Source: Paratinospora sagittata
Taxonomy: Eukaryota > Streptophyta > Magnoliopsida > Ranunculales > Menispermaceae
NCBI GenBank assembly: GCA_035771175.1
Contig: CM069613.1
Coordinates: forward strand, 2,205,501 to 2,269,500
Reading direction: 5' to 3'
Length of the DNA: 64,000 bases
A model generated the notes under the pieces. That model ran no database searches and was not told the DNA's origin. It worked only from the letters and a program-made list of their open reading frames with translations. Shown piece by piece: positions 45,601 through 58,900 of this stretch. How positions within the stretch are numbered: the first letter of the stretch is position 1; each line of letters opens with the position of its first letter. The translations under genes and the position numbers were made by a program.

Positions 45601-48600
45601 CCAGCTATCCCCCATAAGGAGCCCATTATTATTTCCTTTTATGTTTAAGTAACTATAAGAAATAACGCAATCTTTAGCTAATCAAAACTTTAGCTTTGTT
45701 CTCATATACCTAAAGTACTTGGTAATAGCAGGTGTACACCAGTAGTTCTACAGTTCTAAGATGAAAACACTGACCTTTTCAGCATAAGCTAGAGCTCTCC
45801 GTTCGTCTTTCCTTTCCCACAACACAGACAATGCTACACAAACTTCTGGCCTTGTTGGGTCAATATTTAATAAATCATGTACCAATCTGTTCAGCTTGGA
45901 ATTATCCGACTTAATCTTGAGAAGCATAGCATATTCATCCATGTAGGTCATAATATAGGGATCAATTGATCGAGCCTGTGAATGATATGAAATATAGTTA
46001 ATAGGGCATCAAAATATCAGTACTTTGTAGTCCTTAATAATTTGCGCGAAGTCTTTATACCTTTTCAAAGTTCATAATGGCTTCGTCATTTCTTCCTTTG
46101 ATAGCTTCAACCTTCACAAAGAATAACAGTCAAACCAATCTTAATTGTCCAAATCTTATGTAAAAGAAACAAAATAGATGTGGACTCGTGATAAGTTTGA
46201 GAGACAAAGTTGACTTCATCACCCTACCTTTGCAATTTCTAGAAGGATGTGTACATTGTTAGGAAAACGTTGCAGAAGTTCTGTGAAGAGTTCTAGACCA
46301 CCTGCCAAGATGGGAAAGGTTATAGCTTGAAAAGCATATTACTATCTATCGGGAGGAGCTAAATCTACAATTACATTACAAGTTGTTATATCTTTCTTAA
46401 TTATCTTTATCCATGTATTTTTAGGTCTTCTTTTTCCTTGTTTGTTACCATTAATCCTCGATAAATTACTCTTCCTAGCTAGCGCATCTAATGATCTTGA
46501 TAGTATATGTCCAAACCATCTATAATAGGTTCTCTCTTATTTGCACATTTATTCAATAAAGCTTAGTATTGGAGCACCCCAAAATTATGAGAATGCTTGG
46601 AACCAGATTTCTGCCATACATGATAGATTGAGACAAATCAAAACTTCAACAGAATAAAATATAAAATAGTAACAAAATAAAATAAAATGCATTCAATAAT
46701 AGAATTATGCCAAATGTGATAGATTGCAACAAAACTTTATAAGAACAACATGAAGAATATGTTATAAAAAAGCATTCAATTACTTATACCTTTGTAATCA
46801 TTTGAAGCAATGCAACACTGTGCTTCAACATATCGCTGCATAAGGAAATAGATGATCATAAAAAATTTCCTTTCAAAAGATCATAAAAATATATGGTAAA
46901 CACTCAAGAATAGTAATATCAACTAGATGAGATAGGAGATACATGTAGAGATATTTTGATTTTACCCTTTCAATCATATGTTTATACTCATAAGGATGAC
47001 AGAATGGTGTCAATTGTAAATCTGTGATCAGTTCTGGGATTTCTTTTCCCTTGTTTTTACAATTTCTTTTATAAGACCTTCGTGTACATTTTTTTTTCTT
47101 TTTTGGAGAAGGGATGATTTAGATTGATGTTAGTATGATTTTCAGTTGTGATTTTCAGATTCTTTCATAATAAATCGCTCTCTGCCAAAGGGTGGAAGTA
47201 CGAGGAAAGGACCTTCGAGAATTTTATCTTGGTTGCATGGTATCCATGAAAGTTTTGAATTCAACAATCTTCTGGAGTAGAAGATTAAAATTAAAATTTG
47301 AGATATTCCCAAGATGTCTACCAGCAAAGTCACTTAAAAATCCAGAACAATGAGACCATGAACATCCAATAAGAAGGAACTAAAAACTGTAGTCATCCAG
47401 CAACGAAATAAAGAGTCAAAGGATTTTAGAACTATGCCTAACAACTATTCCTATGTATAAAGTTATAAACACAGCCATAAAAAACAAATTTTATATGATG
47501 CATCACTAATAATAATAATAGAACTGATAATAATGATGATGATGATTATTGTTATAATAATTATTTTATTATTCTTATTGTTGTTGTTTAAAATGCTGCT
47601 ACGGTAAGTAACAGGAAGTGCTCCAATTAACTTAATACAAGAAATATTAATTGAAAAAGAATATGACATATTTCAAGTACTCCTAGCCTTTGATTTCAAA
47701 AGGCCTATTCAACCGCCATAGAATGAGAAATGAGAGTTTATCGTAGAGAATCAGACCATTTTAAACTGCTGAGAACCAACTACAAGAGCAGAATTCCTGG
47801 TTCTGTAAATAATTGTGATGGACATCATGATTGGAATGATATATTCCGTCACACTAACAACTTCAAGTGTTCAAGTGTGGTTGCACCAACATAAAAAATA
47901 CATTGATGAAAATAAGCAGGCCAAAAATCTTACAAAATGAAATGGTAACTTTTAATGTATAAATAAATCAATGGATACTTCCGTAGCATACAGGACATAA
48001 GAAACTTACAATTAATTCACTTGCAAATTACCTGCAGCCAGCGATTGGTGTCAAAGTGATCAAAGGGAGGCCTTCCACTTCTATTTGGTGTCTGCAATTA
48101 CTTATTGAGAGTATTAGTAGATGTAAAAGAAAAATTCAAATTTAACAAGTTGAAATTGTAGATTTTCATACAAATTACAACCTTCCCAACACTATGGAGG
48201 ATCACGCTAATAAAAACAACAACAACAAAATAAATAAATAAATTGTATTCAAGCACTTAAAATGAATAATAAAACAATGAAGTACCTAATTATTGCCTCA
48301 GGCAAGATGTTATCAATTTAGCTAAAGATACAGAATGTGAAACTCACAATGGAATGTTACAATTTTAAAAATAAATTGGGAGCTGATAATTAGTATGGAC
48401 AATGCCTCAAGCAAATTGATCAAGCAAGTGAAAATGGTCCCACAAACCTGAGGAAATAATGATGAAATATCTTTGGCTGAAACTCCTAGTTCAGCCAAAG
48501 CCGTAATGGCTTCCAAGATGTATGGACAATGCCTGCGCAAGCACCCAAAAGAATAATAAAGTATAAGAAAGCAGCTTTAGAATTTGGTATTCATCAAGAA

Positions 48601-51600
48601 TTAAGGAATGAACTTCTGATAATCTGACCGCACAGACCTTAAACAATCTTTGTAACAAGAAATGGCAGCACGATTGTGTCTAGAATGCCGATAAAGCTTC
48701 CCCATGGTTAGATTCATCCGTAAGGTTCTTGCTTTGCTTGGTATACCCTCCATCTGTGGAGTAAAAACATCAAAAATACTTACAATTGAAGAAACTACAA
48801 ATACTTGAAAATCAGATTGATAAAAAGTTAAGGATGCTATTTATATAATTAGGTTAATAAAGTGATCAAGTGCATGGACAAAAACCCTCCTCCTAGACAA
48901 TACTAGCAATTCTACGAGATATGGACATATTAAGGCAAACAATAGAGAATGCTGTAGCAAATCTATTTGATAAAGATAGGACCAAGGTTTAGAGTTCAGC
49001 CCTGCATTTTCAGAATTCTATGATCTTCTTTAACATTTCTCTGATTTTCCTTTGTTTACGAGGGCATGTGATGTAAAATGCAAACGGAAAAAATGTATGT
49101 TTAATATTTTAATTACTTAAAGCAATGTATCTTTATCAGGAGACTAGTTGTTTATTTTAACTAGGATTTTAATTTCCAGATAGTGGTACGAATCAAATTA
49201 GTTATTTTGGATTTCTATAAAACTGGATTTGTAATTGAAATTGGAAGCATTGATTGAATGAAAACTATTGATTATCAATTCTATCTCATTTTTCTTCTTC
49301 TTTTCTTTTTTCTCCTCATTCTACATCAATATGTCATTTTCAGGAATTCCGTATTTTCACATTCGTGTATCATCAATATGACTTGCCACATCATAGTGTA
49401 CATGTCACAACACGTATAAAGGACAATTGAATCAAGTTGATATGGATCAGATCATCCTACATTTCGTACTCTTGTCTTTGTGCTAACGACTTAAAAGAAA
49501 AAAGTTAAGATTGGGATTCAATAATTAAGGGAAGGAGTCTTTAACCCACTTGCCCAATGAAGCCAACCGACCCAACTAGAAATTTGCAGGTTTGGTCAGG
49601 TTATTACCCAAAGAATGAATCAGTCAGGTGAGCCATCCAAACTACCCGAGAGGTCCAGTCAAATAGCGGGTGTAAAATGTTAACCCAACCCGCTCGGCAA
49701 TAAGTTATATTTATACTTTATAGAATTTAAAATTAAACTAATCATTCACTCTATAATAATAATAATATAAAATAGATAATTTAGGCGCTTACAAAAGCCT
49801 TTAAGGCACTTCCTTAGTTCTCATTTGTGCTTTCATAAAGGGGTAGGAGGCTGCCCCCTCTAAAAAAGCACAACCCAGCCCGACTTAGAACTTGTCTCCT
49901 CTTCTTATCTCCACTCTTTTTTTCATTTTTATGTCCCTAGAGCTTGGGAAAGCATAAAGGGAAAATCATTTTCTAGGCTACAAATTTGATAGTTAAAGAG
50001 GTTGGGTTTATTTCATTATTGAACCCGACCACCCGAACCGACGAAGGGTTTAATCAGGCATTGGTATAATAAAATTCTAAGGTCAGGTCAATTTTGGTCA
50101 TAGATTATGCCATCTGATACAATCAATTTCCAGTTATAGATTATGACAAAACTTTTTGCTAAAACCGACTAAGCCCAACTCGTGCACACCCCTAAATATA
50201 ATAACAATAGAACACAATTTAGGGGAAAAAAAAAGTGCAAAAAATTTAAGATCAAATTAACTTGAAATCAAAAGTATCCAGCCAAGTTAACACTAAAGTT
50301 GAGAGTAGGCCAAAAGCTTGGTAGTCAGGATCGGGATCTAAATTGTAGAATTGTAAAATCTCACAATCTAGAAACTATAAAACAAGTTGGATCATCGATA
50401 AATAGAAAAATGGCATGGGCAGACTGGCATTGCAATCTAGATCAGAGAATCAACAAGATCACGATCCTTGGCAACTCACATTTTTCGCAATTTTGGTATT
50501 TTTTATTTAAAATTTTTATTTTCTCTTTTTTTTCCTAGGTTACGAGTATGATTGTCAATAATAAGTCCCCAAACTCCATTCCATGTGCAATTCAATATAC
50601 TAGCACTCAAACCGATGACATTTGAAAGAGGGATATTGTGACTATAACTCTCTAAGTGTCCCTTTTTGTTTGCTATTGTAATTACGCAAGAGAATCTTGT
50701 CTTCACACTTAAATGAATTTTATTCGATAAATGGTACTAGAATGCTAAAGCTCTACCTCTTAAGCTAAAGTCACAATCCTTATGGATTAATTTGAGTTGC
50801 AAGTGCTATTTCAAATTATTTGACAACATGGTATATATTTGAAATGCAACTTATTTGGTTTATATCCTACAAATCATGATCTAATTCCTCAAGACCCCCT
50901 CAATGATCTTAGATAAGGTCCTATCTCAACTACCTCGGCAGAAACTGATGTATTAAAACGATGGAGGAAACAAGAAAGAGACAAGCAAATGAGAAACCTC
51001 AGCAAGTGCAGCTCGATTGTCACCTAGCACATAATGGCAGAGACTAATCTTGAATTTCACCTGCCAATAATATACAAAAAAAAAAAAGTTAGGTCTAACA
51101 AATGCAAACATCGCGAAGCTACAAAGGAAATGAAGTTAGGGATACCTCATTTTCATTCACTGAAGAAACATTTATGGAACTTGGAGAGGATGACCTCGTT
51201 GATGTAGATAATGAACTTCTAGAACTAGTATTTTGTTTGGGAGTGATCTTGCAATGTTGCAATGCTTGCTTGTACATATACTACCAGACAATAGTATCAA
51301 ATCAGTTATCAATAGGAATTAAAATAACTTAAGTGCTAAAGACATTAAAAACCAAAAGACAACAAAAAATAAGTATAATTAAGGGCATGAAACCCACAAA
51401 TATTAAAATAGAGATCCAAGATGCATAGTTGAACATGCCAAAGGCAAAAGTATGTCATTAAGTTTTCAATATATGGATAAGTGCAGTCAAATTTGTCGAC
51501 TCAAAGACAAATGATAAGAAATGAAACTATTTCTGAGACAACAATTGTGCACAATAAGGATACACTCTACAGCAAGTTGATATGGAGACTGAAATTCTAG

Positions 51601-52984
51601 AAGATTAGAGTGCCATTCAAAAAGAATCTTGTTTTAGAGGAGAAAATGCTTGCCAATCTAGAAAGGGGGGAGAACCCAAATAAAGTATCTCACTAAGCGA
51701 GAACCCAAACAAAGCATCTCATTATGCTAACAAGAGTATTTTTTCCACGTCTACCATAGCTTTAGATTTATTGTCTATCAAGAAACGACTCATGATGCCC
51801 TATTATCCAAGAAATGACTCAAGATGTCCATTCACTAATCCCTATATATATTATCAATCTTTTTCTAAACTTTAGGAGCTTTTGTTAGTCGTTACATACC
51901 AAATCTCTCCCTCGCCCATTGTTTCTTACATCAGTTTCTTCACATACACCTTATTATAGCTACTCCTAGTCAGAACCAACTTCAAGATAAAAATAAATAT
52001 CACTACAAAACCTTCCTCTAATGGAACAATAGTTTCAAACTTGTAAGAACATTCCATTTAGACAGGAACTATATAAGATCGATAAGAGTATTGTTTCGAT
52101 AGATAACTCTTCTATAGAGTTCATTAATATCGTGAACTCGTTAGTTTTCCCCCATCTATCTAAATGATTGCTCTCAATTTGGGAGACCCACTCTACTTAG
52201 ATCATGAAATTTATCGTGCCATCTTAGACTCATTCCACACACACCAAAAAAAACAAAAAAAAAACACTTTACTTGACCAGTTGAGTAATAGGAGCTGGAA
52301 AGGTAACAATAAACACCCAAACAAACAAAGTACATCAAAGAAATCACCATACAATTTTCAATTCTGTAGCATAGTAAAAATATAAACCCCATTCAAAACA
52401 AACTGTACCTTTGATGAAACAAGTCCTGACCCATTTCAGCTAAGAATAGCCTCTCAACATAGCACCCAATAATTAATACATTAAGTTAGCAGAAGAAGAC
52501 CATACAATGACTTACCATTGCTCTCCGGTACTCCTTCTCACCATACAATGCATCACCAAGAAGCACCTGTCAAATTTACAGTTCCCAAAACTCAAAAAAT
52601 TGAGTACCAAACAGAATCAATTTTCCCAAGAAGAACTACTCCAATTCCACAATGAACATCATCAAATTCATCAAACACACTAAAAATAAATAATAAAAAA
52701 AACCTAAAACTCGTACCAGATTCTCAGCCTTGACGTGTGGAAGACTGGTTTCGGCATTTGTAGCAGATGAAGACACGAGAAAGCACCCCTGTAGCAATAA
52801 ACCACGCACAAATCTATGTTTACTTAGAAGTTACAGAAATTAAATATGTAAAGTCAGGAGCTGAATTTGACGAAATGAAATGAAGCTAGGAAATTCAAAA
52901 AATAAAAAAGATTACGAGCATCTGAGCTGAATCGTAGAGGCCGTGATCGAGAAGAGAAGTGATCTGATCCTTTGGAACTTCCAT
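42612..52984 (-). CDS. APC7: APC7, anaphase-promoting complex subunit (TPR protein)
   Basis: Eighteen exons on the minus strand: 52,984-52,916; 52,788-52,717; 52,566-52,516; 51,280-51,146; 51,060-50,998; 48,753-48,638; 48,532-48,448; 48,091-48,032; 46,835-46,790; 46,301-46,228; 46,111-46,061; 45,975-45,775; 45,506-45,462; 45,326-45,233; 45,046-44,901; 43,209-42,980; 42,821-42,761; 42,698-42,612. All junctions are GT-AG and in phase, giving 561 residues. It starts MEVPKDQITSLLDHGLYDSA and ends in an acidic tail (DEENDVDDAEGEQEEAEIL). In between are TPR helices such as ISCYKDCLRHCPYILEAITA, ALSVLWERKDERRALAYAEK and AREAMKAMPQSAKALKLVGD. APC7 is a scaffold TPR subunit of the APC/C ubiquitin ligase, which degrades cyclins and securin in the nucleus. 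Length and order agree with plant APC7 throughout, so the gene appears intact despite its 10-kb span. Confidence 0.95.
43550..44410. repeat. LTR-like repeat remnant in an APC7 intron
   Basis: Within the 45.0-43.2 kb intron, a (TTG)n tract at about 43,561-43,585 is followed by sequence (AGGATTTTAGTTTC, AATAGGCTTGTAATTGGAATTG, TCTCTCTTTCTCCC). This recurs in diverged form at 49,130-49,330 in another APC7 intron. The AT-rich start and TTGTAATTG..., TCTCTC-type end are typical of plant LTRs. No coding sequence is left. Confidence 0.5.
49080..50210. repeat. repeat remnants in the large APC7 intron
   Basis: The intron between 50,998 and 48,753 holds a second copy of the LTR-like sequence (49,130-49,330; TTTTAATTTCCAG, TTTGTAATTGAAATTGGAAGC, CTATCTC). 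It also holds GC-richer repeat DNA (about 49,540-50,190) with ACCCGA/CCGACC motifs. It is not coding. Confidence 0.45.
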
Positions 52985-53204
52985 TTCTTCTCTGATCTTC
53001 TTCAACTCAACAAGAACGACAACAACGTTGTGCTCTGTGTCTCTCTCTAATAGAAACCCAAAACTCTGCACTCTAAATGTGCTGAGCTTCTGATTTTTGA
53101 ACTGGGAAATAAAGATTGGTGGACCGAAACAACAGTCTACCATCGCGACGTCATCTTCCAACTCTTTTAGTGTTTTTAAATATTTATTAGTAATAAAAAT
53201 AATA

Positions 53205-53345
53205 AATAATCAAGTGGTATAACTCAGTTGATTAAGCAACTTAGTATAAGTGAAATTGAGATTCAGGTCCTCTATTGAGAGAATCAGCTCAAATGCCTTC
53301 ATCATACTCTAGCCTGAAAAGATTAGCTTCGCCCATAAATAATGA
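53205..53345 (+). mobile_element. tRNA-derived SINE
   Basis: Box A TATAACTCAGTTGATTAAG (about 53,218-53,236) and box B-like GAGATTCAGGTCC (about 53,258-53,270) lie at tRNA-like spacing, followed by a body of about 75 bp (GAAAAGATTAGCTTCGCCC). It is just upstream of the APC7 start region. Confidence 0.6.
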
Positions 53346-53349
53346 GAAA

Positions 53350-54345
53350 ACCTTCCAAATATCGAAAAACTGGTAATTGAAAATAATAATAATAAAAAGA
53401 ATAAAGATGTTATTTTAAGTAAATTAAAAAAAAGAAAAACTATTTTAGAAATTGTCAAAAGAAGTCTTGACGGTCTTCTCCATGAGTAGCTACTTCATAA
53501 TGGCTTTTATATAAATTATAAGTCAGTAAGAGGAGCTACCAAACAAAGTTTGTCTTTTTTATCAAAAGAAAAAAAAAACTACCTTTATTCATGTAATTTG
53601 AGATTTTCAATTTCTTCTTTGGCTAAAAATATATAAATTTAGATGCATATAGAAAATAATTTAAAGTCATTTATATATATATTTTTATATTAATGTTTAA
53701 AAAAAAACAAAAAATTAAAATCATGAATAGAACATTTGTTTTAGGTTTAATTCATGTTGAATTAGTTTCATTTTACATGGATTCTTTCTTCTAAAGAAAG
53801 GTATTAAACACATCTTATAATCCCCCAAGAAGTAAAATAGGTTTCATTTTGCTTGAATTAATTGGAAATTGCAGTAAAACACATAAGAATTGCCAGTAAA
53901 AATGATGCCAAGAAAAAGAACTTTCTGCCAAAGATCATTTCTGAAATCACAGGAAATTGCAGAACTTTGGAGAGAAAATAAGCAAACATGATATGTGAAA
54001 GATAGCAAATTAAAGTAGAAACACACCCTTCAAAATTACAAGTAAAACAGACCCAGTTAACATTGTGGAATAATAGCCCAAGAATTTTCACCATTCCATA
54101 AAGCCACTGGTTAGTCTGAGATGAAAGCTTGATATTCAATGAATTTCTGCTTCTGCCTTCCTTCCAATAACAGAGTTTTTATCTTCAAAGAGTATGCATT
54201 TAAGAGACCAAACAAACTGATTCACTTGCAATTTGATGAGAGACATTTCATCAAACACCAAGTTAATGTTGCAAGTGATGGACGAGATATGAAATAAATT
54301 TCAATGTTAAAATCTGTTTTTGTAGACCCTAGAAGGAATATATAA
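53350..54345. other. spacer between APC7 and U6; part of a tandem duplication
   Basis: No gene. From about 53,780 it is paralogous to 54,625 onward (CTAAAGAAAGGTATTAAACACAT, AAATTACAAGTAAAACAGACCCAG), forming the left unit of a duplication that includes the U6 gene. Confidence 0.6.
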
Positions 54346-54351
54346 AAAAAA

Positions 54352-54401
54352 AAAATTTGGACCATTTCTCGATTTGTGCGTGTCATCCTTGCGCAGGGGC
54401 C

Positions 54402-54433
<32 letters not shown>

Positions 54434-54453
54434 TCGGATGTCTCCGAAGAGAC
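54352..54453 (-). ncRNA. U6: U6 spliceosomal RNA
   Basis: The 102-nt RNA on the minus strand matches plant U6 essentially throughout: ATTGGAACGATACAGAGA, the AGATTAGCATGG core with the ACAGAGA and AGC boxes, CGCAAGGATGACACGCA and 3' GGTCCAAATTTTT, which also supplies the pol III terminator. The 5' stem reads GTCTC/GAGAC instead of GTCCC/GGGAC, a compensatory pair of changes that keeps the hairpin. U6 forms the catalytic centre of the spliceosome with U2. With an intact plant-type promoter the gene is probably expressed. Confidence 0.95.
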
Positions 54454-54475
54454 ACCCATGCCTTGTACCAAAGTC

Positions 54476-54516
54476 ATTATAAAGCATAAAATAACTTTGT
54501 AAGTGTCGATGTGGGA
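54476..54516 (-). promoter_or_regulatory. U6 promoter: USE and TATA box
   Basis: The upstream sequence element TCCCACATCG lies at 54,516-54,507 and the TATA-like TTTATAAT at 54,483-54,476. The TATA box starts 30 bp before the RNA, and the gap between USE and TATA is 23 bp. This two-element layout at this spacing defines pol III-transcribed U6 genes in plants. Confidence 0.9.
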
Positions 54517-55263
54517 GTATATAATAAGTGCATGTTTCTGGTCCTTCTCACCAAGAACTATGAGGTTTTAGGTGTCAATAGAGGTTTTTGTGTAGTATTA
54601 GCTGCTTTTTAGACAATTGTTTCTGCTAAAGACAGGTATGAAACACATTTATTAATCCCACAAGAAGTAAAAATAGGTTTTCATTTGCTTGAATTAACTG
54701 GATTTGGAACACAGAAGGAGAAAATTCTGTGATCATTTAGGCTACATTTATTGTGCTATTTTAGCCATTTCAAGGATTTATTAAGCTGCACATAGATATC
54801 TCAAGGTGGGCACTTGCTGAAATCATTTTTCAAGTGCTATATACATGTCTGGTAGAAATGACTTCAGTATTATTGATTCATCTAGCTTGCTGTTAATCAT
54901 GAAAAGTTTCTATTTTATCCATCTAAATTACAAGTAAAACAGACCCAGTTAACATTTTGAAAGAAGATTCATCACTGTCTTGATTTGTGATCTTAATCAA
55001 ACATAGAATAGCCCAAGAAAATCTATTACCCAAAACATTAATTTTCTCCATTCCATAAAGTTTTTGGTTAATCTGAGATGAAGCTTGATACCCAATAAAT
55101 TTCTTCTTCTGCCTCCTTCCCAACAGAAAAATTTTACCTACACAAAGTTTGCATTTAAAGAGACTTTTCACCAAACACCAACCTTGCAAGTCATGTATGA
55201 GAAATCAAAATTCAATTTCAAAATTTATGTGTAGACCCTAGAAGGAATATAAAAAAAAAAAAA

Positions 55264-55312
55264 GAAATTTGGACTATTTTCTAATTTGTGCGTGTTATCC
55301 TTGTGCAGGGTC

Positions 55313-55344
<32 letters not shown>

Positions 55345-55366
55345 TTGGATGTCTCCGAAAAAATAC
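55264..55366 (-). pseudogene. U6 snRNA pseudogene
   Basis: This is a second U6 copy about 0.9 kb from the first, on the same strand. The ACAGAGA and AGATTAGCATG core is intact. The 5' stem is destroyed (CCGAAAAAATAC on the plus strand), a base is lost in the GGCCCC run, and several G-to-A changes occur in the 3' part. Upstream a near-USE (TCCCACATAG, 55,428-55,419) and a TATA-like tract (about 55,386-55,400) persist. Confidence 0.85.
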
Positions 55367-55943
55367 TATTTCCTCCTACAAAGCGATATATAAAATATAT
55401 AATCAACTTTTGTTTAGCCTATGTGGGACTATCTTTGAAACTGCTCCCCCTTTCTCTTAACTATAGATTATAAAATTTTCAAGGTTTGATCTTTGGTGTC
55501 AGTTTATAATTCCCATGGTGTTTCCGCAAGTGGGCAGTCAGGCTTTTTTTTTTCTTTTTTAATTCTTCTTTATGCCAAAGAGAGATGTCTCAAACACATC
55601 TTGGGCAGTGCTTAACTTATAGTTATGTCACTTCCAATAACAAAATCTACTTAAGAAAAAAGAATGTTTTTAAGAGAATAAAAACAATCTGATTTTTTAC
55701 TTGGAGTTCAGGTACTTCATAGAACAAGTAACACTGCAATTGCAAAGTGCAGGAAGATTCAGATTGAAAAAAAAGAAAAAAAAAAGAGATTTGTCTTAGT
55801 ACCAATCTCTCTTGCAACTAAGGTAATCATGGAAGAAGAAGAAGAATTTTTTAGAGCTAAATTCTGGCAAAATATGGATTGAATAACACAATAACAAAAA
55901 TTACAAACTGTACACTCTCTCTATGTACACAAACATACTTGAT

Positions 55944-58900
55944 TTAAGAAAGAGAGTGGCGCCTTCTCTTCTGAAACACAAACTTAGATTCTGAATTGGC
56001 CTTTGAACCATTACTGGCCATCTTCTCATCTTTCACATGAAAGATACCATTAAGCTTGCTTAATTTTCTAGTAAAAGATTTCAGTAACTTGTTAGTAGGA
56101 TTTGATCTAACAAGTTCTTGTTTCATGCAAACATGATCTTTCTCAAGCTCAGTTAATCTCATCCTCATTCTTGCAATCTCAAGCTTAAGTTCTCTGTTCT
56201 CTCTTCTCACAGAAGCATAGTTATCTCTTGGAGAAATAGCTCCACTGGCCGCACCGCTGCTCGAACGTTGAGGAAATTGTGTGTTCATTGAGCCAAAAAA
56301 GAACTGATTTTGCCCTCCGTTCATTGCATTCCGAAGCCTAATCTGCTCAAAGTATAGCACTTGAACTGCCATCTGAACTGGTAATCTTTCATTTTGTGCT
56401 GCATGGCTACATGCTTCTTGAGATAGTTTCTGGCAATCTATGGTTTTGCATAGTCTGTAACGTTCGGGATCTTTGATATTTTGATGAACCTGTAGAAATA
56501 AAACTCAATCTCTAGACCATTTAAAGATTTTTGCAAATCAGATAAAAAAAAGATAGTTATTTTTTTTCCCCTATTGAATTGAATTCTTGTTCTTGTTCTT
56601 CTTTCTTTTTATCCTTTTATTTTTATTTTTATTTTTATTTATTTATTTATTTTTGAAGAGGGCAATTGGGAAATGTGATTTTACCTTGAGAAATATGTCA
56701 ATGGCTCTATATAATCCATCAGTGACAACTCGGGCATGATCAGGAAGTAATTCTGCTAGAGTGATGAACTTTGAAGACGTCAAATTCGAATCTAGTGCAA
56801 TTTCAGCAAGATAATTGTCTAGTAACTTTGATACTTTGAGGATTGAGCTTTGATTAGGAGATTCAGGGCTTTCAAAATCATACCCCATTTCTATCTCATT
56901 CCTCATCATTAGACTCTCCTCATCATTTTCCTCTTCTGCATTCAAGAAAATGGAGAATATCCTCAGTATTGTGTCTGTATCGTACATTGCTTGGTGGTTG
57001 TTATTGCTGTATGAGTTTGCTGGAATCAGTATGTCTTCAAGAATTGCTTGGTCTAGTTGCAAGCCAATCCTCCTCTCTAAATTGGCTCTACATGCACCCG
57101 ATACCGAAACCATATTCGGCGTTTTTAACAAACCTGAGATCAATAAATGAGAATTTTAAGATCGATGTGATAAGTAATAAGGCCAAAATTGTAGAACTCC
57201 ATGTAAAAATGACAAGTCACCTGAAAGAAAAGCGATTGGGACCGAGCTTTTTCTAAGTTGAGTAGGTAATAACCCGACGATTGCTTCAACAATTATCCTT
57301 TGTTTCTTCCTCAATTCTGAATCCATGAAGCTCCCTTTAGTTAGTTGAGGATCTCTGATAAGAAGTTCTTGAAGATGACTTTGAGCATAGTTTATCAATA
57401 TCTTGGTGATCATGTCTTGTTTAAGACCCTTCAATTTTAGTGCGGAAAGGACCCTTTGGAAGAAATCTAGATTAAGAACTGTTAAACAATTCCCCCACCA
57501 ATCTGATGGAAGTTCTGAATCTATGTTCTTGGGCATGATCGGGAAGTTCTGTTCAAGCTTTGATAACCCGAAAGAGAGCTGTTCTTTGCATGCATTAGAA
57601 GCAATACTATCGATGATCTGGCTGACCATGTTGATTTCTTCAGCTATTGGTAGTAAAGATGCACAGAAATGTAGAACTGATATTGAGTTCGACATGTTCA
57701 CGAGCACCGCTTCTTTAAGATAGATTTCAGTTTGAATTTCCAAGTTCTTTTCACCAAATTCTTCTGTCATTTCAAGATAATGAGCTACGCATCGAAGCAT
57801 TGCAAGATTTGATGGTGTGATCTCAGTGTGAACTCCATAGCAAAACTTTGCAGCTAGCTCAAATGATTCTGCACCACCAGGTACATTAGGTAGATTTATT
57901 CTTGAAATTTTTGAATCTTTTGCTTCCAATAACAATTTTCGGATCTTCCCGCTGCGGGAAACAAGGGGGAACTGAAAAAAAAAAAAAAAAAAAAAGATTT
58001 ATGAGTTTGAAGGTGAAATTTTGTGCTCTAATGCAACATATTATTCTTTGTTTTTAACATGTTCTTACTTTGTGAAGTGAAAAGCTCTTGCCTCCTACTT
58101 CAACAGTAAGATCACTCGAAACATCAGAAATTGGCCTGCAAGAATTTGAAAACAATTCAATCTGAAATCATAATCAGAAATGGTAGATTTAAGCACAAAA
58201 TCAATGACCAAAATATTAGTCTTTTAATAAAAATGATTGAACAAAATCTTTGAACTAAGCATTAAAAAAATCCGTACCATGATGCTCCTGCCATTGCCAG
58301 GTCTATGAAAGTTTCTAATGAATATGTTAAAACCATAGGCAAATTTAAGTTTGTAATGATCAGACATAGATGGCCCGAGAATAAGTCCAAAATTCTTGAA
58401 AATAGCAGAAGAAGACAGATATTGTCGTAAGGTGCATGCTATGAAGAGGATAAGGATACAAGAAATTAATGGTAGGAAGCTGAACTGAACGACATATAAA
58501 TTGGATTGGAATGAGTTACAAAAGCCATAATAAACACAATTTCACATGGAAATGCAAGAAATGGCCAGTTGAAGTATCATTTCTTCTTTGGTTTTATATA
58601 AACCAACTATTTTCATAATTTTGAAGGACCTCTAAGAAAAGGTATTGTTGACAAGGAAAGATTATTTTCTGTTTAATCTGTTTATAATTGCAGGTTTGAG
58701 ATCAAAGGTGATAGGTAGCAGCCTTCTTGTTAAGACCCACAAATTCAGTCATGGATTCATTCAAATCAGCAATACTAAAAAGACATTCTACACACACACA
58801 CATGACAAAGACCCAGTTCTAAAAATGCACAGCCTCAATTGTGAATGCAAAATAAATAAAATGTTTATATATTTATAGGAAAATAACAATAACAGACTGA

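Larger units (their letters stand above)
53780..55500. repeat. tandem duplication of the U6 locus (two units of about 0.85-0.9 kb)
   Basis: Unit 1 (about 53.78-54.62 kb) and unit 2 (about 54.63-55.50 kb) align with offsets of 834 to about 913 bp, drifting because of indels. The shared blocks are upstream, flanking and within the U6 RNA (for example GTGTAGACCCTAGAAGGAATAT next to each RNA 3' end). Thus DNA and not RNA was duplicated. Confidence 0.75.
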
